Shown: in pieces, positions 16,779 to 26,364 of the stretch | How the letters are laid out: each line of letters starts with the position of its first letter | Position numbering within the stretch: the stretch's first letter is position 1 | Assembly (NCBI RefSeq): GCF_905221025.1 | Contig: NZ_CAJNBL010000028.1 | Span: 33,603 to 97,602 of the forward strand | Reading direction: 5' to 3' | DNA length: 64,000 bases | Origin: Candidatus Nitrotoga fabula | Lineage (GTDB): Bacteria > Pseudomonadota > Gammaproteobacteria > Burkholderiales > Gallionellaceae | Program-made: the position numbers and the translations under genes | The notes under the pieces: generated by a model | Told to the model about the DNA's origin: nothing | Database searches by the model: none | Seen by the model: only the letters and a program-made list of their open reading frames with translations

Positions 16779-17513
16779 TTAAATTTTGTATCCTCTGTGA
16801 AGAGCCACAATGCCAGCATTCAGGTTGAAGTATTCAACATGGTGCAGACCAGCTTCTTCCATCATGCGCTTCAGTTCCTCCTGCGATGGGTGCATGCGGA
16901 TGGATTCTGCGAGATAGCGATAACTGTCCGCATCTCCGGCGATCAGTTTGCCCATCCGTGGAAGCAGATGAAAGGAGTATGCATCGTATGCAGGTTGCAT
17001 CGGCTTCCAGATCCTGGAAAATTCCAGTACCAGCAAGCGGCCGCCAGGTTTAAGCACACGTCGCATTTCAAGTAATGCAGTATCCTTGTGAGTGACATTG
17101 CGCAGTCCGAAAGCAATGCTGATACAGTTGAAATAATTGGATGGAAATGGCAAATTTTCTGCGTCGCACTGTACTGCGGGGACCGTGATTCCTTCATCAA
17201 TCAGGCGGTCCCGACCGACACGCAGCATTGCATTGTTAATGTCCGTCAGCCAGATTTCTCCGCTTGGTCCAACGCATCTGGCGAACTGGCGCGAGAGGTC
17301 ACCCGATCCTCCTGCCACATCCAGCACCCGTTCTCCGGCGCGCACCCCGCTGATCTGGACAGCAAAACGTTTCCATAACCGGTGGAGACCCGCAGACATG
17401 AGGTCGTTCATCACATCATATTTATTGGCGACAGAAGTGAAAACTTCGGCTACACGATGAGCTTTTTCTGTTTCCGGTATCGTTGCAAAGCCAAAAGAGG
17501 TTGTTTTATCCAT
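16779..17513 (-). CDS. ubiE: Ubiquinone/menaquinone C-methyltransferase UbiE
   Basis: This SAM-dependent enzyme C-methylates the quinone ring. Motif I is [17 protein letters not shown], preceded by [20 protein letters not shown]. Later motifs are [17 protein letters not shown] and [13 protein letters not shown]. The start is the Met of [14 protein letters not shown] at 17513. A longer frame to 17678 would overlap most of the upstream gene. The start overlaps the end of the DUF971 gene by eight bases, indicating translational coupling. It heads the ubiquinone cluster with ubiJ and ubiB. Confidence 0.95.
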   Translation of the reverse strand: MDKTTSFGFATIPETEKAHRVAEVFTSVANKYDVMNDLMSAGLHRLWKRFAVQISGVRAGERVLDVAGGSGDLSRQFARCVGPSGEIWLTDINNAMLRVGRDRLIDEGITVPAVQCDAENLPFPSNYFNCISIAFGLRNVTHKDTALLEMRRVLKPGGRLLVLEFSRIWKPMQPAYDAYSFHLLPRMGKLIAGDADSYRYLAESIRMHPSQEELKRMMEEAGLHHVEYFNLNAGIVALHRGYKI

Positions 17514-17904
17514 TTTTTCCCTCTGGATGGTTGGTTTGTTCCAAAGAGTTATGTGGGGCACGACTCTTGCCGGTTTCTGACAGCCTGTGCAGATATTCGC
17601 GCCATAATTCATCCTGATGCTTGCCAAGATCATACAGGTAGTTCCACGAATACAGGCCAGAATCGTGGCCGTCATCAAAAATCAGTTTGATGGCATAGCT
17701 CCCTACTGGTTGCAGGTCGAGCACATTTACATGCTGTTTGCCAGTCTGGAGAACTTGCTCGCTGGGGCTGTGACCACGGACTGCAGCAGAAGGTGAGTGT
17801 ACCCGCAGGAACTCATAGGACAGGTGGTAACGCGAGCCGTCATCAAAAGCAATTTCGAGAAATTTTGATTGTTGATGCAGCGTAATTTCAGTAGGGTTCA
17901 GCAT
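17506..17904 (-). CDS. DUF971 family protein
   Basis: This 132-residue protein matches the DUF971/gamma-butyrobetaine hydroxylase N-terminal-like fold. Visible parts are [27 protein letters not shown], given here in pieces: [20 protein letters not shown] (about 19-38), then [20 protein letters not shown] and YLYDLGKH. Members are commonly found next to ubiE. Function is unknown, though a metal-related role has been suggested for the fold. The C-terminal 25 residues look disordered. It overlaps the ubiE start by eight bases. Confidence 0.85.
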   Translation of the reverse strand: MLNPTEITLHQQSKFLEIAFDDGSRYHLSYEFLRVHSPSAAVRGHSPSEQVLQTGKQHVNVLDLQPVGSYAIKLIFDDGHDSGLYSWNYLYDLGKHQDELWREYLHRLSETGKSRAPHNSLEQTNHPEGKNG

Positions 17905-17994
17905 TTCTGGCGCTCAGACCATGGTATTGTTCCGTGATGAAGCTGCAATATTTTCTGGTTCCTGTGTGTTCTGAAAAAAAAGAAATTCAATCCG

Positions 17995-18567
17995 TTAGTC
18001 CAGATATTCAAAAACCTTTACAACTCGCTCCACGCCACGGGAGCTGCTGGCGATCTCGGTAGCGGATTCTGCTTCCTTGTGATAAACCAGACCCATCAGG
18101 TACACGGTGCTATTTTCGGTAATGATTTTTACATGCTCAGGCTCAAAACCCTTGCCGCTGCTGATGAACCGCATTTTGATATTGCCGGTAATCATGCTGT
18201 CGTTGCTGCGCCATGACAGGTCAGCGAGAGATGAGGATACCTGCAGCTCATTATTGATAGCCTTTACATTGGTGAGGCTGGAAACAATTTGTTCAATGTC
18301 TGCTTTTATTTTTTCATTCGGTACCTGTCCGGTAACGAGCACGCGACGATTGAAGCTGGTCACGTTCACATGTACCGTGTCCCGGTATTGGGCGCTGATT
18401 TGTTTCAGTGCCTTGTTTTCAATATTTTCATCTTCGAGAATGATACCGGCAGTACGACGGTCGGAAGAGAGCAGAGCCCCTGCGGCGACGCCTGCACCCA
18501 CTACCGGAACGCATCCTTGTGTTACAACCAGCACGATGGTCAGAAATAGGAAATTGAAATAATGCAT
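17995..18567 (-). CDS. dolP: DolP/YraP-like lipoprotein with two BON domains
   Basis: This outer-membrane lipoprotein family supports envelope integrity. The signal ends in VVTQGC with the lipidated Cys at residue 19. GAGVAAGALLSSDRRTAG follows. The first BON domain includes VNVTSFNRRVLVTGQVPNE, and the second includes VKIITENSTVYLMGLVYHKE. At 190 residues it is of normal length. It is downstream of yraN and near rsmI, as in the conserved rsmI-yraN-dolP region, but diaA, often found between yraN and dolP, is absent. Confidence 0.9.
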   Translation of the reverse strand: MHYFNFLFLTIVLVVTQGCVPVVGAGVAAGALLSSDRRTAGIILEDENIENKALKQISAQYRDTVHVNVTSFNRRVLVTGQVPNEKIKADIEQIVSSLTNVKAINNELQVSSSLADLSWRSNDSMITGNIKMRFISSGKGFEPEHVKIITENSTVYLMGLVYHKEAESATEIASSSRGVERVVKVFEYLD

Positions 18568-18629
18568 TGTTTCCTCGATTTAAATTGTGTATTCATGGAA
18601 CGAGTGAAATCTGATTCCATTCATGTTGC

Positions 18630-18647
18630 CCACACCTTCAGGTGTGG
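18630..18647. other. Hairpin between yraN and dolP
   Basis: CCACACC pairs with GGTGTGG around a TTCA loop. There is no T-run on either strand, so an intrinsic terminator is unlikely. It may be a processing or attenuation hairpin. Confidence 0.4.
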
Positions 18648-18667
18648 ATTGCCGATTTTACCCGAAT

Positions 18668-19012
18668 TCAGGTGGTAAAGGCATTTCTGATCCATTCTGG
18701 CCAACCGTTATCGAGATTGTGAAATAATAATGCATCAAAACGACAGGGCGGGGTGTAGCCGAGCGTAGCGAGATAATGCTGGGCGGTGCGGATCAGACGC
18801 TTTTGTTTGGCTGCATTGATACTGGCAGCTGCTCCACCATAATGGTTGTGGCTACGCAAACGCACTTCTGCAAAAACCAGTGTGTCTCCGTCTTGCAGAA
18901 TCAGGTCAATTTCGCCGTGCCTGCAACGGTAATTCCGCTTCAAGAGTTTAAGGCCCTGGTTGGACAAATACTGGGCCGCCAAAAGTTCCGCGGTTTCGCC
19001 GCGTGTGCTCAT
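18668..19012 (-). CDS. yraN: YraN family (UPF0102) endonuclease-like protein
   Basis: This 114-residue protein has a predicted Holliday-junction-resolvase/restriction-endonuclease fold: GETAELLAAQYLSNQGLKLL, then RNYRCRHGEIDLILQDGDTL and VFAEVRLRS. The E-I-D-L ... F-A-E-V-R pattern supplies the usual acidic active-site residues (the family norm is V-E-V-K/R). The cellular role is not established. It is divergent from rsmI, its usual neighbour. Confidence 0.92.
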   Translation of the reverse strand: MSTRGETAELLAAQYLSNQGLKLLKRNYRCRHGEIDLILQDGDTLVFAEVRLRSHNHYGGAAASINAAKQKRLIRTAQHYLATLGYTPPCRFDALLFHNLDNGWPEWIRNAFTT

Positions 19013-19224
19013 GTCTGCTCTGCTGCGGATTGAAGCATGAACAGGGGATTTAGGCAGGTGCGTGCAGAGAGTCCGTCCTTTTCAGCCTGAATATAGGGAG
19101 GATAGATCACCTTACCGGTGTGACGCAGGTTTCGGGTGCTGCAGCGGGAATTCCTCGCAGTGGCACCGGCTCCGTTGCTCAAGTATAGTGTGGCAGCTGA
19201 CCGAAATAAATGAAAGGAATGGTG

Positions 19225-20088
19225 ATGCATGGCACGCAAAGTCAAAAATTAGAATGTGCATTATATGTGGTTGCCACTCCAATTGGGAATTTACGGGATA
19301 TCAGTTTGCGCGCACTCGATATCCTGGCGTTGTCAGATACCATTGCCGCTGAAGATACGAGAAATACAGCAAATCTGTTGATGCACTATTCCATTTCGGC
19401 AAAAAATCTGGTGTCGCTACATCAGCATAATGAGCGTGGAGCCGCAGAAAAGGTGATTGCTTTGCTGGCAAGGGGGGAGTCAGTTGCGCTGGTATCGGAT
19501 GCAGGTACTCCGACGATTAGTGATCCCGGTTCGCTCCTTGTGGCCGGGGTACGTGCTGCCGGCCACAAGGTGATCCCTGTTCCAGGAGCCAATGCGGCAC
19601 TGGCAGCTTTATCTGTTTCCGGACTGGTCTCGCCACATTTTCTTTTTTATGGGTTTCTGCCGAACAGAGCGTCTGCCCGTCGCAGGGAGTTGGAAAATCT
19701 GGCCGCCTTGCGCTGTACCCTGGTTTTTTATGAAGCGCCACACCGTATACTGGAATGTGTGGCTGATCTTCAGGCTGTCTTCGGCCATGACAGGGAAATT
19801 GTATTTGCGCGGGAAATCACCAAGTTTTTCGAAAGTATCCAGCGATGTTCCCTTGCAGAGGCGCTGGACTGGCTGAATGAGGATTCCAACCGGCAACGGG
19901 GGGAGTTTGTAGTGCTGGTTTCTGGAGCAGTGGAACAGAAACAGGGGTTGGATGCAGAATCGGAACGTGTATTGGCGGAGCTATTGCATGACTTGCCACT
20001 TAAGCAGGCAGTCCAGCTTGCAGCACGTATTACTGGCGTAGGGCGCAATATGCTATATCAGCATGCACTTTCACTGAAGCCTCGGTAA
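19225..20088 (+). CDS. rsmI: 16S rRNA 2'-O-ribose C1402 methyltransferase
   Basis: RsmI methylates the ribose of C1402 in the decoding centre of 16S rRNA. It is a tetrapyrrole-methylase-fold protein: LYVVATPIGNLRDISLRALD at the N-terminus, DTIAAEDTRNTANLL, then ALVSDAGTPTISDPG and VPGANAALAALSVSGL. The start is the ATG at 19225, with AAAGGA about eight bases before it. ATG codons at 19210 and 19219 are in frame too. It is divergent from yraN. Confidence 0.94.
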   Translation: MHGTQSQKLECALYVVATPIGNLRDISLRALDILALSDTIAAEDTRNTANLLMHYSISAKNLVSLHQHNERGAAEKVIALLARGESVALVSDAGTPTISDPGSLLVAGVRAAGHKVIPVPGANAALAALSVSGLVSPHFLFYGFLPNRASARRRELENLAALRCTLVFYEAPHRILECVADLQAVFGHDREIVFAREITKFFESIQRCSLAEALDWLNEDSNRQRGEFVVLVSGAVEQKQGLDAESERVLAELLHDLPLKQAVQLAARITGVGRNMLYQHALSLKPR

Positions 20089-20275
20089 ACGGTTAGCCCG
20101 TTGGAGTATGGGTTGATTCTGGTTTTGTTTTAGGATTCCTGCAGTGCAGGAAATACGGCTTGCTGTGCAGCATGGTGTGAGGGGTGACGGATGCAATGAC
20201 TTCATGTTTCAAGATTGGAGATGCTAAGGAATTTTGCAGAAAAACATTTCAAGCCAGCCCGGTAATATTTGTTCA

Positions 20276-22402
20276 TCAGGTAGGCATGCTTTTGATGCGG
20301 GTAATGCGTACTACCTCGGTAATTCCGCGCAGCCCGCGTATCACCCTGGCCAAGTGTATGCGATTGCCCACCTGTAAGGTGAAATACAGGGTGGTGTAAT
20401 TGCCCTCGTTGGTGAAATGAACGTTCTCAATATTGGATTCGGCATCGGCAATGGCCGCAGCAACCTTGGCGAGAACTCCGCGTTGATTGGCTACGATTAA
20501 CTTGATGCTTACTTCAAAAGGCCGGTTGATGTGCTTGTCCCATACTACGTCCAGCCATTTGTCCATCCCGCCGCGGCCTTTGCGGAGTGCAGGGCAGTCA
20601 TGTGTATGCACGATCAAGCCCTGCCCTTTTTTGATGATGCCGACGATCGGGTCCCCTGGAATGGGGCGGCAGCATTTTGCAAATTGCACTGCCATGCCTT
20701 CGGTGCCCAGAATGGTGACTACGCTGCTTGTCGCAGGATGTTCCTGCATACCCCCGGTTTCTGCGATTCGTATAAGCTGGCGGGCAATAACCATGTTCAG
20801 ACGGCGCCCCAGTGCGATGTCGGCAAAAATTTCCTGGCGAGATTTGACGCCCGTTTCCTTGAGTAGTTTTTCCCAATTCAACATGTCAATGTCTTGAATC
20901 TTGAGCCCAAGTGAGGCAAGCGACTGGCTGAGCAGGCGTTCACCGAGCGCGGCTGATTCCTCGAAATGCATGGTTTTGAGCGCATGGCGAATCTGGCTGC
21001 GCGCTTTGCTGGTTACGACATAGCTAAGCCATGCAGGATTGGGATGGGCATGCGGTGCGGTAATGATTTCCACACAATCGCCATTTTTCATTTCCACGCG
21101 TAATGGAGCCAGTTCAAAATTTACCTTGGCAGCTACGCACCGGTTGCCGATATCGGTGTGCACGCTATAGGCGAAATCCACAGCAGTTGCGCCTCGTGGA
21201 AGAGCAAGTATTTTGCCCTTGGGGGTAAAAACGTATACTTCATCCGGGAATAGATCCACTTTCAGGTGTTCTAGAAATTCTATGGAATCGCCACTCTGGC
21301 TTAAGCTTTCCAGCAGGCTTTGGAGCCATTGGTGAGTTTTTTTGTGGAGGGCAGTAAAGGATGAATGTCCGGTCTTGTATAGCCAGTGAGAGGCAACGCC
21401 GGTTTCAGCAATCTTGTGCATTTCTTGAGTGCGGATCTGTATTTCAATGGGGGTGCCGTATGGGCCGAACAGCGTAGTGTGTAGTGATTGATAAGCGTTT
21501 GCCTTGGGGATGGCGATGTAATCCTTGAATTTTCCAGGAATGGGTTTGTACAAGCCATGAAGCAACCCCAGTGCCAGGTAACAGGAAGCGACATCTTCCA
21601 CCAGCACACGGAATCCATAAATGTCCTGTACTTGGGAGAAGGCCAGTGATTTGGCTTGCATTTTTTTGTAAATGCCATATAGATGTTTTTCCCGCCCTTG
21701 CACCTGGGCAGTTATATGATGTTCTTCCAGGCGTTCCTGTATGGCTTCCTGGATTTTTTTCACCACCTCACGGCGGTTGCCGCGGGCTACTTTCAGAGCC
21801 TTGACCAGGACTTCATAGCGTTTGGGATAGAGGTGCTTGAAGCTGAGGTCTTCTAACTCCTGGTAGATGCTGTTGAGGCCTAGACGGTTGGCGATTGGGG
21901 CGTATATTTCCATGGTTTCGCGCGCAATACGTTCACATTTTTCACGCGCCATTGATTTTAACGTGCGCATGTTGTGAAGGCGGTCAGCCAGCTTGATTAA
22001 AATGACGCGTACATCTTGTGCCATTGCCAGCAGCATTTTCCGGAAGTTTTCTGCCTGTGCATCTTCCTTGGTCTGAAATTCAATTTTATCCAGCTTGCTC
22101 AGACCTTCTACCAGTCCAGCTACAGGGTTTCCGAATGTGCTGGCCAATTCTTCATTGCGGATGTCCGTGTCTTCCACTACATCATGCAGTAGTGCTGCCA
22201 TGATGGCCTGTGCATCCAGATGCAGCGGGGTAAGAATCCGGGCGACAGCGATAGGGTGGGAAATATAAGGTTCACCTGATTTGCGCAGCTGGCCTTTGTG
22301 TGCATGGTCACTGAATTCAAGTGCCTGCCGGATGTGCTCCACATCCTTGGGTTTTAAGTAAGCGGAAACCTCCTGCAGGAGTATTTCGGCATCGGTCGTC
22401 AT
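20276..22402 (-). CDS. spoT: Bifunctional (p)ppGpp synthetase/hydrolase (SpoT/Rel type)
   Basis: It makes and degrades the stringent-response alarmone. Domain order in 708 residues: HD hydrolase (about 40-190, with ALLHDVVEDTDI and IKLADRLHNMRTL), synthetase (about 230-370, with KHLYGIYKKMQAKSLAF, DIYGFRVLVED and IPKANAYQSLHTTLFG), TGS (about 385-450, EVYVFTPKGKILALPRGATA), then a helical/zinc-finger region (CCRPIPGDPIVG) and a C-terminal ACT domain. The intact HD residues show hydrolase competence. rpoZ, often upstream of spoT, is not seen here. Confidence 0.94.
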   Translation of the reverse strand: MTTDAEILLQEVSAYLKPKDVEHIRQALEFSDHAHKGQLRKSGEPYISHPIAVARILTPLHLDAQAIMAALLHDVVEDTDIRNEELASTFGNPVAGLVEGLSKLDKIEFQTKEDAQAENFRKMLLAMAQDVRVILIKLADRLHNMRTLKSMAREKCERIARETMEIYAPIANRLGLNSIYQELEDLSFKHLYPKRYEVLVKALKVARGNRREVVKKIQEAIQERLEEHHITAQVQGREKHLYGIYKKMQAKSLAFSQVQDIYGFRVLVEDVASCYLALGLLHGLYKPIPGKFKDYIAIPKANAYQSLHTTLFGPYGTPIEIQIRTQEMHKIAETGVASHWLYKTGHSSFTALHKKTHQWLQSLLESLSQSGDSIEFLEHLKVDLFPDEVYVFTPKGKILALPRGATAVDFAYSVHTDIGNRCVAAKVNFELAPLRVEMKNGDCVEIITAPHAHPNPAWLSYVVTSKARSQIRHALKTMHFEESAALGERLLSQSLASLGLKIQDIDMLNWEKLLKETGVKSRQEIFADIALGRRLNMVIARQLIRIAETGGMQEHPATSSVVTILGTEGMAVQFAKCCRPIPGDPIVGIIKKGQGLIVHTHDCPALRKGRGGMDKWLDVVWDKHINRPFEVSIKLIVANQRGVLAKVAAAIADAESNIENVHFTNEGNYTTLYFTLQVGNRIHLARVIRGLRGITEVVRITRIKSMPT

Positions 22403-22789
22403 ACGTTACCTAAATATTCGGATTGGCGGATGGCTGCCGGGCAGATCGGGGAGAAGAGGCATGGTTTGCTGTTGTTACTGCAAAAAAATTAGAATGCGAT
22501 GCGCTACCATCATAATATTTTCGTTCAGCCTGTGTATGATAAGAGGACAGGGTACCTAGAATGCACAGCATACAGGATATTACAAAAAAAGCATGTTTCG
22601 GAACAGTGAATATTTTGTTTGGGGTGCATGAAATTCGGATCGAAATCATATGGAAATGAGTTTGCTCGTCTGTGCAGAATGGGTTAGGGGTCGGTAGCTC
22701 CTGGCGAACGGAATCGTCCGATGCTGAATTTGACATTGGACAGGGAATAGAATGGCCGGGAGATTGCTGATTAGACGAAATGCGGTAAA
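22403..22789. other. Divergent spacer between spoT and the Nudix-ThiE gene
   Basis: This 387-bp non-coding region should hold both promoters. There is no strong hexamer pair, hairpin or small RNA signature that I can support. Confidence 0.3.
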
Positions 22790-23791
22790 TTGCCGGATGC
22801 ATCTATAGTTATGGGTCTGAATGTGATTGATGTTGTCGTTGGTATATTGCTGCAAGGAGGTAACCAGGAAAATGGTCTGCCTGTGCTTCATAGTGGAAAT
22901 GGGGGCGGAAGTTTTCTACTGGCGCAGCGGCCGGATGGGAAGTCGTATGCAGGTTACTGGGAATTTCCGGGAGGGAAGGTTGAACAGGGGGAAACCCTGC
23001 TGCAAGCTTTACAACGAGAGCTCTGCGAAGAGTTAGGCATTGAAATTGTGACTGCTTATCCGTGGCTGGCGCGTAGTTATAATTATGCGCATGGTAAAGT
23101 GCGGCTGAATTTCTTTCGCGTTACTTCATGGCAGGGTTGGCTGCACGGAAAAGAAAATCAATCGTTGAGTTGGCAGACTACCTATGGTTTGACGGTGTCC
23201 CCTGTGCTTCCAGCCAATGAATTTATTTTTCGCGCGTTACAATTGCCTTCTTTGTACGCGATCAGTAATGCTGCCGAACTGGGAAGCGAATTATTCCTGG
23301 AGCGTTTGCAAGATGCACTGGGAAATGGCTTGAAGCTGGTTCAGGTACGGGAACCAGGCTATTCCCGGGAGGCAATGCGGCAGTTGTCCATGGATGTGGT
23401 GAAAATGGCACACAGATATGGTGCACAAGTGCTGATAAATTCTGATTCAGAATTGGCTAAGGAAGTGCAGGCTGACGGTGTACATATGACTGGTTCGCAG
23501 CTTGATGCATGTCAATCGCGCCCGGATTTTCCCTTGTGTGCTGTATCTTGTCATAGTATTGAAGATATACGGCGGGCCAGCAGGCTGGGGCTGGATTTTG
23601 TGGTGCTGAGTCCTGTATTGCCTACTCGAAGCCATCCAGGCGCAGCTCATTTGGGATGGAATAGATTTGCGCAGATGGCAGAAAGTTCCGCCATCCCGGT
23701 ATATGCGCTTGGCGGATTATATTCTGAGGATATGAAAATAGCTTGGCAGCATGGGGCACATGGTATTGCAATGCTGCGTCATGCCTGGTGA
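22790..23791 (+). CDS. MutT-like Nudix hydrolase fused to a ThiE-like domain
   Basis: The N-terminal half is a Nudix hydrolase of the MutT (8-oxo-dGTP) type. FLLAQRPDGKSYAGYWEFPG precedes the Nudix box GGKVEQGETLLQALQRELCE with the following ELGIEI. The C-terminal half (from about residue 160) is a thiamine-phosphate-synthase-like TIM barrel: LKLVQVREPGYSREAMRQL, VLINSDSELAKEVQADGVHM, LDFVVLSPVLPTRSHPG and VYALGGLYSEDM. This two-domain arrangement is a known proteobacterial MutT variant. Whether the ThiE part is catalytic is unclear. ATG at 22790 and 22811 are both possible, with no clear Shine-Dalgarno site. Its 3' end overlaps the convergent yacG by 13 bases. Confidence 0.88.
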   Translation: MPDASIVMGLNVIDVVVGILLQGGNQENGLPVLHSGNGGGSFLLAQRPDGKSYAGYWEFPGGKVEQGETLLQALQRELCEELGIEIVTAYPWLARSYNYAHGKVRLNFFRVTSWQGWLHGKENQSLSWQTTYGLTVSPVLPANEFIFRALQLPSLYAISNAAELGSELFLERLQDALGNGLKLVQVREPGYSREAMRQLSMDVVKMAHRYGAQVLINSDSELAKEVQADGVHMTGSQLDACQSRPDFPLCAVSCHSIEDIRRASRLGLDFVVLSPVLPTRSHPGAAHLGWNRFAQMAESSAIPVYALGGLYSEDMKIAWQHGAHGIAMLRHAW

Positions 23792-23973
23792 GCCGGATCT
23801 TCTTCCGGATTGCTGTCGGTATGGGAGATGCAATAATCTTCCGAGAACCATTGTCCCAAATCGATCATTTTGCAGCGTTCGCTGCAAAATGGGCGATAGC
23901 AGTTCGAATGATTCCATATTGTTTCTTTTTTACATTGTGGACAGGCCACTGTGGTTATTTTATTCATGTGCAT
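23779..23973 (-). CDS. yacG: YacG zinc-binding DNA gyrase inhibitor
   Basis: This is a small (64-residue) zinc-ribbon protein. VACPQCKKETIW and YRPFCSERCKMIDLGQWFSE give the four Cys ligands (CX2C and CX3C) and the diagnostic IDLG-W motif. Homologues bind GyrB and inhibit gyrase. The acidic C-terminal tail is typical. Starts at residue 1 or residue 3 are both possible. It lies downstream of zapD and coaE, the conserved coaE-zapD-yacG neighbourhood. Confidence 0.92.
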   Translation of the reverse strand: MHMNKITTVACPQCKKETIWNHSNCYRPFCSERCKMIDLGQWFSEDYCISHTDSNPEEDPAHQA

Positions 23974-24046
23974 GAATCGGGATTTTCAGAAAATTTGTGC
24001 CAGTTTTATTTGCGCGGTTGGGCCAGTTTCGAACCGGAAAGGGCGA

Positions 24047-24802
24047 TTACAATGAGCAGAAAGTCAGGTTGAACTTAACATCTGCATTGTATAAGGCGCT
24101 CTTGGCCACATAATCTGCAGCAATAAAGCGGATGTTCAGCATATATTTGTTGGCGCTGATCTCAGGAACGCATGGCAGCGCCTTATCCAGGCTTACACGC
24201 AGCATTTGTGCCACGCGACCGCACTGCATCTGCTGAAATGCGCCATTCTTGGCAATGTAATGGTGCATTTTCCCACTTTCGCGCAACAGCTTTAAGATGA
24301 TGGCGAGGCCGTCCCGGATAGGAAGCAGAGGGGTGAGGCTGGACATGAGGTAATGACGTCGTAACGCGGCGTCCTGATTCAGCCAGTGATGGTAGGATGG
24401 CAAGTCGAATTTACAGGTTCCTCCAGGGATACCTGTACGCTGCTTGATGCTCATCAGCCATTCGTTTTCACGCAAGTTCTGCCCGAATTTCCCGCTCATA
24501 TTAAATACGCCGTTACTGGCGCTTTCGATTTCATCAAGCACTGCATCCAATGCGGTTTCTGAAATTTCCGGGTTGTTGTGAAAAGCGGCAAGCTGCCTTT
24601 TCTGACGCTCCAGTTCTTGCAACAGATCCGATTTCAGGTCGGAACGGTTGGCAACCTCCAGAACTTCAAATAGCACCCCTAGAGCAGAGTGATGGTCAAT
24701 TGCATCTGACCTTTCTGTGAAGCATAGCAATTTGGTATATAAGTCCTCAAGGCGCAGTAAAGTGCGCATGCGTTCATTCAGAGGAAATTCATAGCTAATC
24801 AC
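24047..24802 (-). CDS. zapD: Cell division protein ZapD
   Basis: ZapD bundles FtsZ filaments and stabilises the Z ring. The N-terminus MISYEFPLNERMRTLLRLED is diagnostic, followed by helical bundles. The beta-strand domain carries WLMSIKQRTGIPGGTCKFDL and LPSYHHWLNQDAALRR. At 251 residues it is of normal length. It is transcribed with pilD, coaE and yacG. Confidence 0.93.
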   Translation of the reverse strand: MISYEFPLNERMRTLLRLEDLYTKLLCFTERSDAIDHHSALGVLFEVLEVANRSDLKSDLLQELERQKRQLAAFHNNPEISETALDAVLDEIESASNGVFNMSGKFGQNLRENEWLMSIKQRTGIPGGTCKFDLPSYHHWLNQDAALRRHYLMSSLTPLLPIRDGLAIILKLLRESGKMHHYIAKNGAFQQMQCGRVAQMLRVSLDKALPCVPEISANKYMLNIRFIAADYVAKSALYNADVKFNLTFCSL

Positions 24803-24871
24803 AATGCAAGAAAAGTGAGAATAAGTGGTGATAAGCGGATAATGTTATTATGGGGTTAGTATTATCGTCAA

Positions 24872-25495
24872 TCAATTAGTTCCTGAAGAAAAGGCCAAAT
24901 AGAATTGGTGCAGGCGGTTCACCTGCTGGCTCAACTTTTCCAGGTCACCATCATTGCAAATGATGTCGTCAGCCTGTTGCAGCCGGCTGGAACGCATAAT
25001 TTGGGATGCCATGATAGCGCGCACGGATTGTTCATCCAGCCCGCTTCGCTGCATTGTGCGAGTAATCTGGGTACTTTCTTCACAGTCCACCACCAAAGTG
25101 CGCTGGATCAGCCCCATGTAACCCAGTGTTTCAAACAATAGAGGAATGACGATCATGAGATAAGGCGGTGTAGGATCGTACTTTTGGACATTTTCGATAT
25201 GAACGGCTATTTGCTCGCGGATCATCGGGTGGAGAATGTCTTCAAGCTGTCGTTTGGCAGTACGGTCGGAGAAAATCAATTCACGCATGAGTGTTCGGTC
25301 AAGCGCCCCGCTGGCACGGATATAACGGCTCCCGAAAGTTCTGCGGATAACCGGGATGGCCATGCCACCTGGCTGGGTTAGCTGGTGTGAAATGACGTCG
25401 CAGTCAATTATAGCGACCCCATGTTCCCTGAATAGAGCGGCAACGGTGCTCTTGCCGCTGCCGATCCCCCCGGTTAACCCGATGCGGTATTTCAT
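24872..25495 (-). CDS. coaE: Dephospho-CoA kinase
   Basis: It catalyses the last step of coenzyme A synthesis. The P-loop GLTGGIGSGKSTVAALF is at the N-terminus, followed by IIDCDVISHQLTQPGG, then LEDILHPMIREQI and IVIPLLFETLGY. At 207 residues it is of normal length. The ATG overlaps the pilD stop as ATGA, a sign of coupled translation. Confidence 0.95.
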   Translation of the reverse strand: MKYRIGLTGGIGSGKSTVAALFREHGVAIIDCDVISHQLTQPGGMAIPVIRRTFGSRYIRASGALDRTLMRELIFSDRTAKRQLEDILHPMIREQIAVHIENVQKYDPTPPYLMIVIPLLFETLGYMGLIQRTLVVDCEESTQITRTMQRSGLDEQSVRAIMASQIMRSSRLQQADDIICNDGDLEKLSQQVNRLHQFYLAFSSGTN

Positions 25496-26364
25496 GGGGT
25501 CAGGAGCAGTTTCATATAGGCAGGGGTAAGCGTCTGCCCCCAGAATAGTGCAATTAGACCGCTGAGTGCCAAAAAAGGCCCAAAAGGTATGGGATCATTG
25601 CGGCCTAATCGCGCTGTGGTAATCAAGGCAATGCTGCTGATGATTCCTGTAATTGATGCAAGCAGTATGATCATTGGAATGGATTGCCAGCCCAGCCATG
25701 CACCGAGAGCCGCCAGAAACTTAAAATCACCATATCCCAGGCCTTCCTTGCCGGAAATAAGCCGGAACAGCCAATAAATCCCCCACAAGATCAGATATCC
25801 TGTGATCGCGCCGATGACGGCACTGGATAGATCAATGAAAGTGCCGAATAAATTAAACAACAGTCCCAGCCACAGGAGAGGCAGTGTAATTTCATCAGGC
25901 AAAATTTGGGTATTCAGGTCAATGCAGGACAGCACCAGAAGCATCCAGATAAAAATCATTGCACCCAGCGTAGCCAGGCTAACGTCGAAATGCCATGCTG
26001 CATATGTGCATAGCAGACCGCTAAGCATTTCTACTGCGGGGTAGCGCGTCGAGATGGGTATGCCGCAATGTTTGCATTTTCCCCGTAAAAACAGATAGCT
26101 GATAACTGGGATGTTTTCCAGGGGGCGAATTTTATGGTTGCAATGCGGGCAGGAAGAAGGCGGCACGAGCAGGTTATAAGGGGACAGATAATCTGTTTTT
26201 TTGCCGCTGTATTCTTGATGTTGGACAAGCCATTCCTGTTCCAGCATTTTGGGTAAACGATGAATGACTACATTGAGGAAACTGCCCGCCAGTAATCCGG
26301 TGATTCCGCAAAGAGCAATGAATAGAATCGGGAAAGTCTGGAGTGTTTCAGTAAGTTCTGCCAT
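25492..26364 (-). CDS. pilD: Type IV prepilin peptidase/N-methyltransferase PilD
   Basis: This inner-membrane aspartyl protease cleaves and N-methylates type IV prepilins and type II pseudopilins. The cytoplasmic zinc-binding part has CPHCNHKIRPLENIPVIS and GKCKHCGIPIS (two CX2C pairs). The catalytic Asp residues lie in CIDLNTQILPDEITLP and GYGDFKFLAALGAWLG. Several membrane segments follow. At 290 residues it is normal. pilB and pilC, usual partners, are not upstream here. Confidence 0.94.
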   Translation of the reverse strand: MAELTETLQTFPILFIALCGITGLLAGSFLNVVIHRLPKMLEQEWLVQHQEYSGKKTDYLSPYNLLVPPSSCPHCNHKIRPLENIPVISYLFLRGKCKHCGIPISTRYPAVEMLSGLLCTYAAWHFDVSLATLGAMIFIWMLLVLSCIDLNTQILPDEITLPLLWLGLLFNLFGTFIDLSSAVIGAITGYLILWGIYWLFRLISGKEGLGYGDFKFLAALGAWLGWQSIPMIILLASITGIISSIALITTARLGRNDPIPFGPFLALSGLIALFWGQTLTPAYMKLLLTP

